Part shown: positions 31,250 through 41,489 of the stretch, in pieces | How the letters are laid out: each line of letters begins with the position of its first letter | How positions within the stretch are numbered: position 1 is the first letter of the stretch | Source: Glyphotaelius pellucidus | Lineage: Eukaryota > Arthropoda > Insecta > Trichoptera > Limnephilidae | NCBI GenBank assembly: GCA_936435175.1 | Contig: OW386563.1 | Span: 13,492,694-13,556,693 of the forward strand | Reading direction: 5' to 3' | Length of the DNA stretch: 64,000 nt | The notes under the pieces: model-generated | The model's database searches: none | Seen by the model: only the letters and a program-made list of their open reading frames with translations | What the model was told of the DNA's origin: nothing | Made by a program: the position numbers and the translations under genes

Positions 31250-31780
31250 ATCAGAGCGTGTTATTCACACGTGGTAGAAGAGAAACCTTCAGAAAACTAA
31301 AGTGGACAAGATTGGGGAGGCAGTGAAGCATTTTTTTAATCAATGTGAAGGATGATTTTTTCCGTATTTTTGTTGTCGAATTCAACAATTACATTGTCAG
31401 ATTTCTATCATCATTAAACAGTAACATGCAACAAATTCACAAATCATTAAACATTAACATGCAATACTGATCAGAAACTTCACCAAGATATATATGTATA
31501 TAATATATAACCTTTACGAAAGTGTGACCACTCGTGTGTAAAGGGAAAAAAATTAAGAATTAAAAATTATAATTTATACATATATGTACATACGCAAATC
31601 AGATACCTAAAAAAGTAAAAATATTTTCATTTGGTCATCTAAATTAGTAATTGTGCTCTTCTTCGGAGTCGCTAGATGTCGCTTTCTTTTGCCTGCTCAT
31701 TTTGAAGTGGTTTAAAGATTGGATATTGATTTTACAAATATGAAAACTTTTTATTTTGTTTCGTACGATCCGATCCATGG
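31250..31780. repeat. A-element-related repeat, second copy
   Basis: It opens with CAGAGCGTGTTATTCACACG, GAAACCTTCAGAAAACTAAA and AATGTGAAGGATGATTTTTT. It closes with the inverse of the 13,950-14,080 block: GCTAGATGTCGCTTTCTTTT, TTGAAGTGGTTTAAAGATTG, GATATTGATTTTACAAATAT. The middle is AT-rich. Confidence 0.5.
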
Positions 31781-31899
31781 TTCTCTAAATGTCTGCCCGC
31801 TGAAGTTCGTCAGGCGTTTTATACCACTATACTATAGGAGAGTCGCGTGGAACCGTGGATTTATCGTATTATATTGGAAACGAATACCCGTTAATTAAA

Positions 31900-32038
31900 T
31901 AAATATTTATTGCCATCTCATTCTCACGTAGGCTAAATCTTATATATGTATTGTATTTGTCTCTTTTAAGTGACGCTTGATTCAGTTTCATCGAGTTTCA
32001 AATCTCAACGGTGCTAAAGAAGTTTCACTTCAAAATAT
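31900..32038 (+). repeat. A-element fragment
   Basis: TTGCCATCTCATTCTCACGT, AGGCTAAATCTTATATATGT, CATCGAGTTTCAAATCTCAA, GGTGCTAAAGAAGTTTCACT. Confidence 0.7.
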
Positions 32039-32249
32039 AATAATCGTCAATTTACGTTGCACTAATGCCACTTGCGTCCTTTATTTCAAAGGCTTCGCGG
32101 AATTATAATATTTATCCATTTGTTTATTACAATCGAAAGGCAGAACAATGAAGCAAATTTTGTATCTTGAATAAACCGAACGTTGGCTAGATTTTTAAAA
32201 GAGGCTGTGATCTGAAACACAATGTGAAAAAATAATAAAAATAAAATAG

Positions 32250-32985
32250 AAAGATTTTTATTTATTCATAAAATTAACGCCATTAGGCTTCTACATAATA
32301 ACATAGATAAGGTATATATATATAACAACACGAAAAAAAAGCTCAAGTGAGCTTGTATATTTAAATATAACAATATCGCAAAAATTAAAACATATATTTA
32401 AATATGGTATATATACAAATAACTTTACTTAAGAGGTACGTTGAAAATGTTTAATGGTTGGTAAATAATAAGTAAAATATATTACAAGTTAGGAAACAAA
32501 CCTTATTTCCAATGAAACAATAAAATTAAGAAATTGTAAGTTGGTAACAATGATGAAAAGAAAAAAAGTTAATTTTTTTTTTATATAATTGTGATGGTTT
32601 ATAAATTACTATAAATCATACAATTAATTACTAAGATGCATTAATACGATACTATACGTAGAAATATGTTATAAATATATGAGGTGAATTTGTGAAATAA
32701 ACTTCGAAGAACTTCCTTAGTGAGTACTTGAATTATGGATAAATGATTTCATTATTTCGTGTTTAAATTTTATCAGCGACACATTCCGTACGTCTATATG
32801 CGAATACATATTGCCTAAATTTTGAATTCTTTGTAGTGGTATATTGAAATGGGCAATGGTCGCAGTATTGCCACAATAAAACGGTAGTACTGATCTTGTG
32901 CTTCTGGCTGGCACTTCTGCCAATTGTATAATAATTATATAAGTAATCTAATGTGAAGGTATTGCTCCGGTAAGAGACAACCATT
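32250..32985 (-). pseudogene. LINE C-terminal relic and 3' tail
   Basis: The minus strand reads FYCGNTATIAHFNIPLQRIQ then NVSLIKFKHEIMKSFI near the end, a plausible LINE terminus (final FK.E+...). It is followed by AT-rich sequence down to a TTTATTTATTCAT run at 32,258. The overlapping second frame suggests a frameshift. Family not assigned. Confidence 0.45.
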
Positions 32986-33034
32986 CAAAATTAACACTGT
33001 TTGGAGTTGCGTTAGCCATTTTTAATAATTTTTT

Positions 33035-33770
33035 TTTATTTGGGGAGGCGGGCGTGTGTCCCGCCTCCACAGGAATCATTTATTGGATAAAGCCTCGATG
33101 AAAATGAGCGAGTTTACAAGGGGAATCTATCTGGGGAATTCACTATCTGATAATAAACTCGCTCAGTGTCATCGTATTAGTTGCTAACTAGCAGATTGCG
33201 GACAATCTATGAAAAAAGTTGAAATGTGGTCAACTTTACTCGCTACTCACTCAAGATGGCGGCCTATCAGCTGATTTAGTAACTGCCAGAATTAGTTCAC
33301 GCGGGAGCCATAATTCTCGCTACTAGCTAGCGTATGGCGCTAGCTGCAAGCTTAAGTTTTTTACAAAATGTCGACCAAATTGGTTCGCGCCAGAGTCGTT
33401 AATTTAGTGAGTAGACAGTTTAGTGTGTCATCATGACAATCTCACTCGCCGATTCACCCGCTTTTAAACTTACTGGCGAGTAGCTTGTAAACTCGCTAAA
33501 TGTAATCGAGGCTTAACTAATACCCCTGCAAGTGACTAAGCTGGGGTATCCGAGTCCATGGAGTGTGGTTTGTCTAAGTATTAACGACGGATGCGTTTTC
33601 CCATCAACTGCGTGGCGGGCCGGATCAGGAGAGACTCGTTGAGGCGTGAGGGATGGATTTGTCGGTCACTTCTGGAAACACGGACCCCCAGATTCCTACC
33701 CCTCATACTTTTTACCCCTCATTTTTTTCTTCCCAGAACTTCCTCTCCTTCCATATCCTGAAAAACCCTC
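33035..33770 (-). repeat. G-element split by a TAA-MITE
   Basis: 33,035-33,090 (GGAGGCGGGC...AATCATTTATTGGATAA) and 33,514-33,770 (TAACTAATACCCCTGCAAGT, CGTGGCGGGCCGGATCAGGA, ACGGACCCCCAGATTCCTAC, CCAGAACTTCCTCTCCTTCC) join into one G-element once the MITE and one TAA are set aside. Confidence 0.8.
33091..33513. mobile_element. TAA-MITE (PIF/Harbinger-like), 423 bp
   Basis: Ends are AGCCTCGAT...GAGCGAGTTTACAAG and the inverse CTTGTAAACTCGC...ATCGAGGCT, with TAA at 33,088-33,090 and 33,514-33,516. The interrupted G-element verifies the empty site. Inside are inverted GCTAGC blocks and ACAAAATGTCGACCAAATTG. No ORF. Confidence 0.88.
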
Positions 33771-33777
33771 GAATATA

Positions 33778-34355
33778 AATGCGAAACTGCGTGTGTTTGT
33801 GTGTTAAGCTTTCACGCATAAACCAATAAACCGATTTTAAAAATTCTTTCATCAATAGAAAGCTACATTATACGTTGGTAATATAGGCTATATACATACA
33901 ATGGTAAGCTCTGGCGTTATGAAATTATAAATATGAATATATTTAATTTATTATACGTTTTCTGTCGCTAACAAAAGCGAGTTATTGCTAACGTCAGAAG
34001 AAAAGCAAAACAGATCGTTGCCGTGGAAACGATGTTGATATATTTGCGGGAAATCGTAGAAAATCTATCCATCTATATAAATAAAAATGAATCTCCGAAA
34101 TATTTGTACGCGCATAACTGCACCAAATTGGATACTTCTTTTTTTACTACTGGTGAGCTCTGGCATTATGAAATTTAGGTGGCACGCGAGCTGCTTGAAA
34201 ACTGAATGATCCTGGAATGAATGTATAGAATGCGGGAGGGGTGGGGGTGGGGAGAGGAGGGGAAGGGAGGGGAGAGGGGGGTATAATTAATAAGTGCAAG
34301 CACTACAGTAATTTCCCCCTAATACCACCCGAGCAAAGTCGCGGGTAAAAGCTAG
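33778..34355 (+). mobile_element. CTAG-repeat, plus orientation
   Basis: Starts TATAAATGCGAAACTGCGTG and ends AAGTCGCGGGTAAAAGCTAG with T next. Internal CTTTCACGCATAAACCAATA, TCTGGCGTTATGAAATTATA, CGTTGCCGTGGAAACGATG and TACTGTAGTG-inverse blocks are in family order. It inserted next to a G-element. Confidence 0.65.
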
Positions 34356-34359
34356 TAAC

Positions 34360-35100
34360 TAATAACGAAGAAATTGAATTAAATTTGTAAAAAATCATTT
34401 AATATATCTCATAAAACGAACCTATTTTATAAAGTTAAGTAGTTAAAATTTATTTTTCTACAACGTAAATAAATTACCTATCGATTTTTCGGCTGCATTT
34501 GAAAAACCGGACCCATTACACGCATGCTCTCAAAGGGTCCCCCACCAATACAACCAAACCAGAATACCGTCGAGAGTTCAGTTGAGCTTCTATCACAGGG
34601 CAAAGCGCACGTCTCTTCAAATCTGCTCTCGCATTGTGTACAATCTCTTACTAAAAACGTCGGGCCATTAAATATCATATACGATGCTTAAAACCCACCG
34701 TACAACGGTCTAAAAACGATGAATTGATGGTGGTTTAGTCATAGTTTTGAAGGTTTTCGTGTTAAAATACTCTGCAAAGATGTGAAAAGTGAAAAAATGC
34801 AATTGAAATTTATATTGTGAATCCGAAATCACAACAAGAGGCGCTCCGCAAGGTACCTACCAGCGACCAGTTTTAACTAAATAGTGATTTTCATACAAAA
34901 AATATTTAAACGTTTTTTTTGTTGTTATGAAATGTGTTTTTTAATTGCTTGAAAATATAGCTTTTTAAAAAGAAGGGTTGTTTATTTTAATCAGAAAACA
35001 TGCAGTGAAGTTTGTTTTATCTTTTGAAGACATCAGATCGTGTGTAGGAGGTTTTTTAAAAATGATTCTTGAAGGAGTGAAAGGTGATTTTTTTTTGAAA
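34360..35100. other. 5' flank of the slit-like exon
   Basis: Comparatively free of the dispersed families. It probably holds 5' UTR and promoter, but I see no decisive TATA box or initiator, so none is called. The frame of the exon is open upstream to 34,978 (another ATG), but those 41 codons do not look like a secretory leader. A minus-strand ORF (34,678-34,478) has no support. Confidence 0.4.
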
Positions 35101-35345
35101 ATGTCACGTCAAAATTTTTGGGGTTTTTTGTTTTTGGCTGTATTTTCGGCCGTGTTTGTGCTGTCGTCTTCGGAGCCGGTGCATCAGAATGAGAACGAAG
35201 TGGAGTTGCGGAACGGGCAGCAGCAGCACGTGAGCGTGCTGGGCAGGTGCCCGTGGACGTGCACGTGCACAGGGATGACGGCCGATTGCTCCCACCGTGG
35301 TTTGACCAAAGTGCCTGACCAGCTGCCTACAGATGCTGAAAGAAT
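35101..35345 (+). CDS. sli: slit-like protein, first coding exon
   Basis: Slit proteins are large secreted ligands of Robo receptors that steer axons and migrating cells across the midline; they contain four LRR blocks, EGF repeats, a laminin-G domain and a cystine knot. The exon encodes 81 residues plus two bases. Residues 1-25 (MSRQNFWGFLFLAVFSAVFV...) form a signal peptide: a basic start, a hydrophobic core and small residues near a cleavage site. A polar linker follows, then RCPWTCTCTGMTADCSHRGL and TKVPDQLPTDAER, an LRR N-terminal cap with four cysteines. Known insect Slit has nearly the same C-x3-C-x-C-TG...DCSHRGLT-VP pattern, which separates it from other LRR proteins. The exon ends AAAGAAT before GTAAGT, phase 2, the usual phase between Slit LRR exons. 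The ATG at 35,101 has A at -3 and starts the leader; an in-frame ATG at 34,978 is less likely. Later exons are not found. Confidence 0.82.
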
Positions 35346-35954
35346 GTAAGTCAAGAAAAACTAAATTACCGTTTTACATTATTTGGGTAATTTTTTATTT
35401 AAACGCCACACTTCAGGCGCAGATTATGGAAATTACATTTCCGTTCAACAATTTCTACAAGAAACAAGTATTTACGTGTGTATAACAGGTCATTTGGTTC
35501 TTGGTTTGGGTTAATTAAGTAATTTAGATTGAAACGAAACTTTCGCAAACATCAAATATATTCTAAAATTTTGATAAATATTGGCAAAAGATTTGATCTA
35601 ATAAAATTTGAATTTTAATGCATCTTTCATCACCTATCCAGACATAAATAGTGGTTTCTTGTAGGAATTCAGTTGAAACGAAGTGTGATTTCTATAATCT
35701 GTGCCTATTAAAAGTGCGGCGGTTAGGAAAACATTTACCATCATTATTTGTTTTCATGAAAAAACACTGAGTGTCGCTCTAAAACGCGAAATTTCAGTGA
35801 GAAATTACACTGTTTATGAAAACTTCGAAAAAAATATATCTCCGATGACTCTCTTAAAATAGGAAGACTTCCTAGTTGAATTTCCAAAAATACAAGGTGG
35901 CGTAAAAGTCATCCCTATCGGAAGATGCCATATTTTTTGAAAATGACGACAAAT

Positions 35955-36410
35955 TAATAAATTTACGGAGTCATAAAATCTTGATTATTTAATAAAAATA
36001 TTGTACACTTCAATCCACTGTCTCGAATGTGTCGTCTATATAATACCATTGAATGTGATCATATAGATATCTAACCAAACAATCTCACATATTTCAAAAA
36101 ACAAATTATCAAACTCCTACCATGACACTTGTGGAGAACAGTTGTGTAGCTGCTTTATTGTCAAATCCTTTCTTTCTTTTTTCTCTTTCTCTGCATTATA
36201 TTTGACACTACTATGTTTTATATTTCCTTTTTGATTATCATTATTTCTGTTATCACTACAAGCATTTTCGTCTAGTAACAACTAAACATTGATTTTTCAT
36301 GCTGTGAAAATTTCTAATTGGAGTGTTAATATCTATGTACATTCCAACGACAATTCTACTATTGTAATAATTGTTAACACTGTGTAAATGTTTAATAAAT
36401 AAATAAATTT
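35955..36410 (+). pseudogene. LINE 3' end (same family as 25,484)
   Basis: CTTCAATCCACTGTCTCGAA, TGTGTCGTCTATATAATACC and ATTGAATGTGATCATATAGA match the last third of the 25,484 copy at high identity. The 3' UTR and an AATAAATAAATAAATT tail follow. Only the last 40 or so codons are present and they contain a stop. Confidence 0.75.
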
Positions 36411-36544
36411 CAGTTCTGTTTTGATATTTGTGAAGTAAACAGATACAAAATACACGTCATGAACAAGACATGAATTTCTATACTCCTCAAGAACGCGTAA
36501 AAATTGTTGTTTTGATTGACGCCGGCCAGTGCACATCACCAAAA

Positions 36545-36632
36545 CTTATTTTGGTGGTGAATAACAGAACTTTCAGAGAACGTGAAAATTAACTTCAAAT
36601 AATTGATGAATTTTTAAAAAACCCATCCTTAA
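36545..36632. mobile_element. half of the palindromic MITE
   Basis: AGAACGTGAAAATTAACTTC, AAATAATTGATGAATTTTT and AAAAAACCCATCC match the right arm of 13,394-13,613. The left arm is not visible. Confidence 0.55.
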
Positions 36633-36744
36633 TATTTAAGTTTTGGTTTTACATTTTTTGGATTACAATTTTTGTTTCCATTTAGGTATATTCTAAGTAT
36701 TGTACAAAATGTTGTTTCCCAGCCTTCCACATTGACGACCACTA

Positions 36745-37000
36745 ACTAACTAACCATCACGCCGTTTCCCCGCAGGGGTAGGCAGAGAGGACGGACCGCC
36801 AAACAACTCGATCTTGGCACACACTCCTTGCTTCGTTCACATTCATACATCGTCTCATACATGCTCTTCTGTTATTCTGACTCTTGACATCGCCCGACTC
36901 AAGTATCTGATTCACTTGGTCGTGCCATGTCTTCCTCGGGCGTCCCCGACTTCGTCTACCATTCACATTTGCGTCATATATTCTCCTAATTTCTAAAAAT
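36745..37000 (-). pseudogene. RTE-like LINE 3' end
   Basis: Minus-strand frame: RRIYDANVNGRRSRGRPRKT, WHDQVNQILESGDVKSQ, NNRRACMRRCMNVNEARSVC, VVWRSVLSAYPCGE. The best preserved version of this terminal segment; the tail is TAACTAACTAACC. Truncated before the polymerase domain. Confidence 0.82.
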
Positions 37001-37070
37001 GCAGTTTTGATCATGCAAAACTAAAAAAAACACACACACACACCAAACCTCGGTCACGTTCTGTCAGGAG

Positions 37071-37734
37071 TAGAGAATACAATCCCGAGAATGTTTTTAA
37101 ATCCCGGGATTACGGGATTTTCGATGCGTAATCCCGGGATCCCGGTACCATTCTGGGATTTGAAATGTTAATAATTCAGATAAAATAAAATAAAATCGTA
37201 GTAAACATTATTTATTAATATTGTTTGTTACACAAGACAATTTATCAAATAATATAATAAATGCAAAAGTGCGTGTGTTTGTTTGCTACGCTTTCACGCC
37301 AATATCGATTTCAATAATTCTTTCAACAATAAAAAGCACATTATATGCGAGTAATATAGGATGGTAAGCTCTGGCGTTATGAAACTATAAACAATAATGG
37401 TAAGCTCTGGCGTTATGAAATTAAAAATATTAATATATTATATTTATTGTACGTTTATTGTCCCTTACAAAAGCGAGTTATTGATAACGTCAGACGAAAA
37501 GCAAAACAAATATGTTGATATATTTGCGGGAAATTTTATTTCAGGCGTCGTAGTTAATATCTATCTAAACAAATAAAAACAAGGCGCAACGATTACGGAA
37601 TGCAATCTAGACCTGATTGTGGCAATCCCGAAAATCCCGAGATTAGCCAAAGTGAGGTCCCGGTATTTTCGGGATCGAAAATAGTCCAGGATCCCGGGAC
37701 CCCGGGATTCGGGATCCCGGGATTGTATTCTCTA
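37071..37734. mobile_element. non-autonomous hAT, 664 bp
   Basis: Ends TAGAGAATACAATCCCG / CGGGATTGTATTCTCTA in inverse, flanked by GTCAGGAG (37,063-37,070) and GTCAAGAG (37,735-37,742), 7 of 8 identical. Subterminal regions are filled with repeats of the palindrome ATCCCGGGAT, some eight in all, which may be transposase-binding sites. A CTAG-repeat part (37,255-37,570) is nested inside. Confidence 0.85.
37255..37570 (+). mobile_element. CTAG-repeat fragment inside the hAT
   Basis: AATGCAAAAGTGCGTGTGTT, TACGCTTTCACGCCAATATC, TAAGCTCTGGCGTTATGAAA (twice), TGTTGATATATTTGCGGG and TAGTTAATATCTATCT. The CTAG end is missing. Confidence 0.6.
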
Positions 37735-37844
37735 GTCAAGAGCTAAATTGAATATTTATGAACATATCCTTAAACTAAAAACTGTTTTTGAGAGATGATG
37801 AAATACGCTTAAAAATTTTATTATTAGAAATAAAGAGAATTTTT

Positions 37845-38640
37845 AGAATGAAAACTTCTTTAGACTTGAAACTCGATGAAACGAAAAATAGCGACACTAA
37901 AAAATGACACACATACATCTATAGCAGAGGTTCCCTAACTTTCATTTCTCGTGGACCACCTTCAAAATTTTAATGGTTTCAGTGGACCCCCTGCTGCAAC
38001 ATTTCTACCATATTCCCAAAACTCGACACGCATGGTCTGTCCCAACGGGGGGGGGGGGGGGGGAGAAGTAATGTGATATGGGGCGGGATGGGATATGGTC
38101 ACGGGATGGGTCTCAATATGACAATTTTTCACCGAAATACAAGCAGATGTAGGCAGAAAGTACCTGAATTTTAAAGCTTCAAAATGCTTTTTTTTTAAGT
38201 CCATTAATATGACCATTATGACCATTTTTCAAAATACTACAGCTTGACAATATCAAAAAATTTTGAATTTTTTTTGCTACCTTAATTTTTTTTTAGTAGT
38301 GTATTATCTGCCTTTATTGATAGGTAAAGCCAAGCCAACATTTTTGTTCTTTACTATCGAAACCAGATTTTTTTCGTGGACCCCCACTTGCAACTTGTGG
38401 ACCCCCATTTTTCTCTCATGCCTTCGTTGACCCCCGTGGAGTCTCCCGTGGACCCCTGGGGGTCCACCTGGACCACTTTGGGAATCACTGATCTATAGGA
38501 TTTAGTTTGCGAGAGAATGAGATAGTATCATTGGTTTCCTCTTTGTGCGGTGATTCCTAGCCTACCCACTCTTGCCTACTTTAGTTTTCTGAATTTTTTA
38601 CTTCCGCCGCGTGTAAATTGCACACTGTTTTTTTTTTATC
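37845..38640 (-). mobile_element. A-element split by a hAT
   Basis: 37,845-37,924 has GAAAACTTCTTTAGAC, GAAACTCGATGAAACGAAAA and CACACATACATCTATAG. 38,491-38,640 continues GATTTAGTTTGCGAGAGAAT, TTTCCTCTTTGTGCGGTGAT and CCGCGTGTAAATTGCACACT. The interruption lies at the same octamer as in the 6,786-7,960 copy. Confidence 0.8.
37925..38490. mobile_element. non-autonomous hAT, 566 bp
   Basis: Ends CAGAGGTTCCCTAACTTTC and, inward from the right, CAGTGATTCCCAAAGTGG, with perfect 8-bp duplications ATCTATAG (37,917-37,924 and 38,491-38,498). CAG.G.TTCCC followed by GTGGACC-rich arms is a common hAT end type. An uninterrupted G run lies at about 38,047-38,061. Confidence 0.88.
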
Positions 38641-38990
38641 TTGTTGTGTTAATATTTTCAGGTATGTTTATTCTATTTGTAAAACATTTAATAATATCTT
38701 TGCAAAGTAAGACAAGTTTAACGAACTTTGCATGCATTTTATCAGCAAATATAACTGACAATGTAAATAAAGCAACGTGCACTTCAAATAATTTGTTAAT
38801 GTGTCATTATTATGTTTACAATATGACTTTATGTGAATACCCCACCAGCCGTGCAATTCTGTATCTTTTGTGGATACGGAAACGATTCCATGCTCAATCG
38901 CCTGTCAGATTTGTGTGATTGTATATGGCTTGCAATTGCTTTTTCTACGGGCTGATGTGTCAGCTGTCAGCGCTGTCAGTCATTAAGGCG
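38641..38990. other. unassigned spacer
   Basis: TTAATATTTTCAG at 38,649-38,661 resembles a splice acceptor, but the following frame carries no LRR pattern. No gene is called. Confidence 0.4.
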
Positions 38991-38996
38991 ACGCTT

Positions 38997-39414
38997 CACG
39001 ACTCAAAAGGAAGAAGATGGAGAGATGTGTAATTACGAATGTTGGACAGAGCGCGCTAATATTTTCAATGATAAAATTGAAGCGAAAATTATGAAAATGC
39101 TTAATAAAACATGACTCGTTTAAAATAGAGCAAAAATCTCGTGGAAGGTATCTTAGTATTATTTAAAGAAACATTGTGAATTTTTTCACAAATATAACTT
39201 GTAAAGTAATAGAAATAGACTTGTTTTAAATAATTTTCGGAGCATACTTTGCGATTTTTTTCTATCGAGGGAATTTCATATAATTTGCGTTTCGGCGTGG
39301 AGTGTATCTAGATAATATCTTCAAAAATAACATTAATTTTTTTTAAGAGCTTAAAAACTTCAATTGTTTAAGGGAGATATGTAAGAACTCGGTAGAAATT
39401 CGGATAGCGGCGGC
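38997..39414 (-). mobile_element. TTAA-MITE, complete
   Basis: TTAA at 38,993-38,996 and 39,415-39,418. Ends GGCGACGCT and AGCGGCGGC (inverse GCCGCCGCT). Internal order: GAGAGATGTGTAATTACGAA, AAACATGACTCGTTTAAAAT, CACAAATATAACTTGTAAAG, CATACTTTGCGATTTTTTTC, TTTGCGTTTCGGCGTGGAG, GAGATATGTAAGAACTCGG. A TTAA duplication is the piggyBac hallmark, though the ends do not start CCC as in many piggyBacs. Confidence 0.85.
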
Positions 39415-39440
39415 TTAATTTAAAACACAATATGCGTGAA

Positions 39441-39835
39441 GACGGCCGGCGTAGTCCAGCGGTAAGGCTCTTGGCTTGCATTCCGAAGGTCGCGGGATCG
39501 AAACCCGGCGTGGTAAATAAATTTTATTTGATAAATCTGTGTTATTTCACAATTAATTCATTTAAAATAATATATAGTATATTTGCGGCACATTCCAAAG
39601 AGGAAGATAGTATCAGTATCGCCCTGGTGTAAGACCACCATTCGGAATTGAAACATTGCTCGAAATGGCTTTAGCCGTGTTTGGTGACCAGATCTGAATA
39701 GCCAGGAACTTCCCCACCTTCCTCCTCCCCATCTCCTTCCCCTCCCCACTACCTTCAGCCTCATAACATATCCCAATTGAGGATGCCATAGTCTTACTGG
39801 CTCCAGACGGGAGCAGTTGAAGCAACAAATTTAAG
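39441..39835 (+). mobile_element. tRNA-derived SINE, second headed copy
   Basis: The head GACGGCCGGCGTAGTCCAGC and B box GGGATCGAAACCC are joined to the same linker (AATAAATTTTATTTGATAAA) and body (CCCTGGTGTAAGACCACCAT, GACCAGATCTGAATAGCCAG) as 19,711. It ends near GGGAGCAGTTGAAGC. Two copies with the same head-body junction establish a real SINE family. Confidence 0.78.
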
Positions 39836-40869
39836 CGAAAATTGTGAAAATGTTTAATAAAACACGACTCGTTTAAAATAGAGCAAAAATCTCGTAGGGA
39901 ACATCTAAAGTAGCATTTAAAGAAACACTGTGAATTTTTTCATACTTATAACTTCTAAAATAAGTGAAATGAATGTGTTTATAATAATTTTCGGAGCATA
40001 CTTTGCGATTTTTTTCTATCGAGGGAATTTCATATAATTTGTAATTTGTAATAAGTTTCGGCTTGGGGAACGTCTAGATATTATCTTAAAAAAAATCATT
40101 TTTTAAGAGCTTAAAAACTTCAAATGTTTAAGAGGTAATTAATTACCAAATAAAACCGGAAATATGTCATTTTTAAATCAAATTTTAGACGTATTGATTC
40201 TTTTACACAAAATATAAATTGATTTCAAAATACTGTTCTTTTATCTAGTAAATATATTTTAAAAATTTTGAGAAAATATTTTTATTTTTAGTACAATAAG
40301 GTTTTACCGTAGGTCGTTGACAGATTTGTTAAATTTTCAAACCAAATTTTGCATTGTACAACATACATTTCAAATCATATAATCATGCAGTAAAATAAAT
40401 CAATACATTATTTGGAAAAGCTACTTTTCAGAATTCAAATAAAATCATTAAAAAAGTTTCACGCCCTTGTTTTGTGACTGACTCATTTATTTACGGTCTT
40501 ACAAACTGATATATTTTTAAAAAAAAGATTCTTATTTTGCTTAGACATTATTGAAAAATTATAAATACTTATGATCAATAAATAATTACAAAAAGTACAC
40601 AATTTTAATTGTTTTATTATCACTTTGAGTTTGAGCATTTTTGAATGTGGGTAATTTGGAAATTTGGAATGACTTAAAATCGATATTGAGTTATTATGTT
40701 ACAATCGTGGTATGGAGAATAATTGATCTTTCTCATTGGAACCGCCCTGTACCGTTGCAAGGGAACAGTCGCAAGATAATCGTGCGACGAAATTTAAATT
40801 CTCGGCCGCTGGTTGATGGTTGTAAAGGGAGATATGTAAGAAATCGGTAGAAATTCGGGTAGCGGCGGC
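39836..40869 (-). mobile_element. TTAA-MITE split by R700
   Basis: 39,836-40,133 covers TTAATAAAACACGACTCG to CTTCAAATGTTTAAGAGG. 40,820-40,869 resumes with AAAGGGAGATATGTAAGAAA and GGGTAGCGGCGGC before TTAA (40,870-40,873). The 5' end is cut by the SINE. Confidence 0.75.
40140..40815 (+). repeat. R700, copy 2
   Basis: Co-linear with 12,003-12,735: CGGAAATATGTCATTTTTAA, GTAAATATATTTTAAAAATT, GGTTTTACCGTAGGTCGTTG, CATGCAGTAAAATAAATCAA, ACCGCCCTGTACCGTTGCAA and CTCGGCCGCTGGTTGATGG. It interrupts a TTAA-MITE, so it transposed or was copied as a discrete unit. Confidence 0.8.
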
Positions 40870-40873
40870 TTAA

Positions 40874-41286
40874 GGCGATGCTTCCCGGCCCAAAAAGAAG
40901 ATGGAGAGATGTGTAATAACGAATGCTGGACAGAGCGCGCCAATATTTTCAATGACAAAATTGATGCGAAAATTGGGAAAATGCTTAATAAAACATGACT
41001 CGTTTCAAATAGAGCAAAAATCTCGTGGAAGGTATCTTAAGTATTATTTAAAGAAACATTGTGAATTTTTTCACAAATATAACTTGTAAAATAATAGAAA
41101 TAGACTTGTTTTAAATAATTTTTGGAGCATACTTTGCGATTTTTCTCTATCAAGGGAATTTCATATAATTTGCGTTTCGGCGTGGAACGTAGCTAGATAT
41201 TATCTTCAAAATAACATTTATTTTTTTAAGAGCTTAAAAACTTCAAATTTCAAACCGCCGCTATTCGAAATTCGGATAGCGGCGGC
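40874..41286 (-). mobile_element. TTAA-MITE, complete, sharing its TTAA
   Basis: It starts GGCGATGCT right after the TTAA (40,870-40,873) that ends the preceding copy, and ends AGCGGCGGC before TTAA at 41,287-41,290. Near the right end, ACCGCCGCTATTCGAAATTC and GGATAGCGGCGGC form an added inverted repeat, a local rearrangement. Confidence 0.85.
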
Positions 41287-41489
41287 TTAACATCCATCTC
41301 TAATCTTGTCCCAAATAAAGCTTATAACTATGAATTTATTTTCAAAGCAAAGTTACTGCTAAGTTAAGCGCGTCATGCTGTAATTAATGTGTGGGGGTTG
41401 TCTTTTCTTTGTGAGCAGGCTTTTTTTACATTACATTAGTATGGCTTCCTCTTTCTTGAAGAAATAATCACAAATCAATGACTCATCTA

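Noticed and set aside
38550..38918. Next slit exon after TTAATATTTTCAG
   Set aside because: The frame behind the acceptor-like site has no LRR pattern, and the ORF starts inside an A-element.
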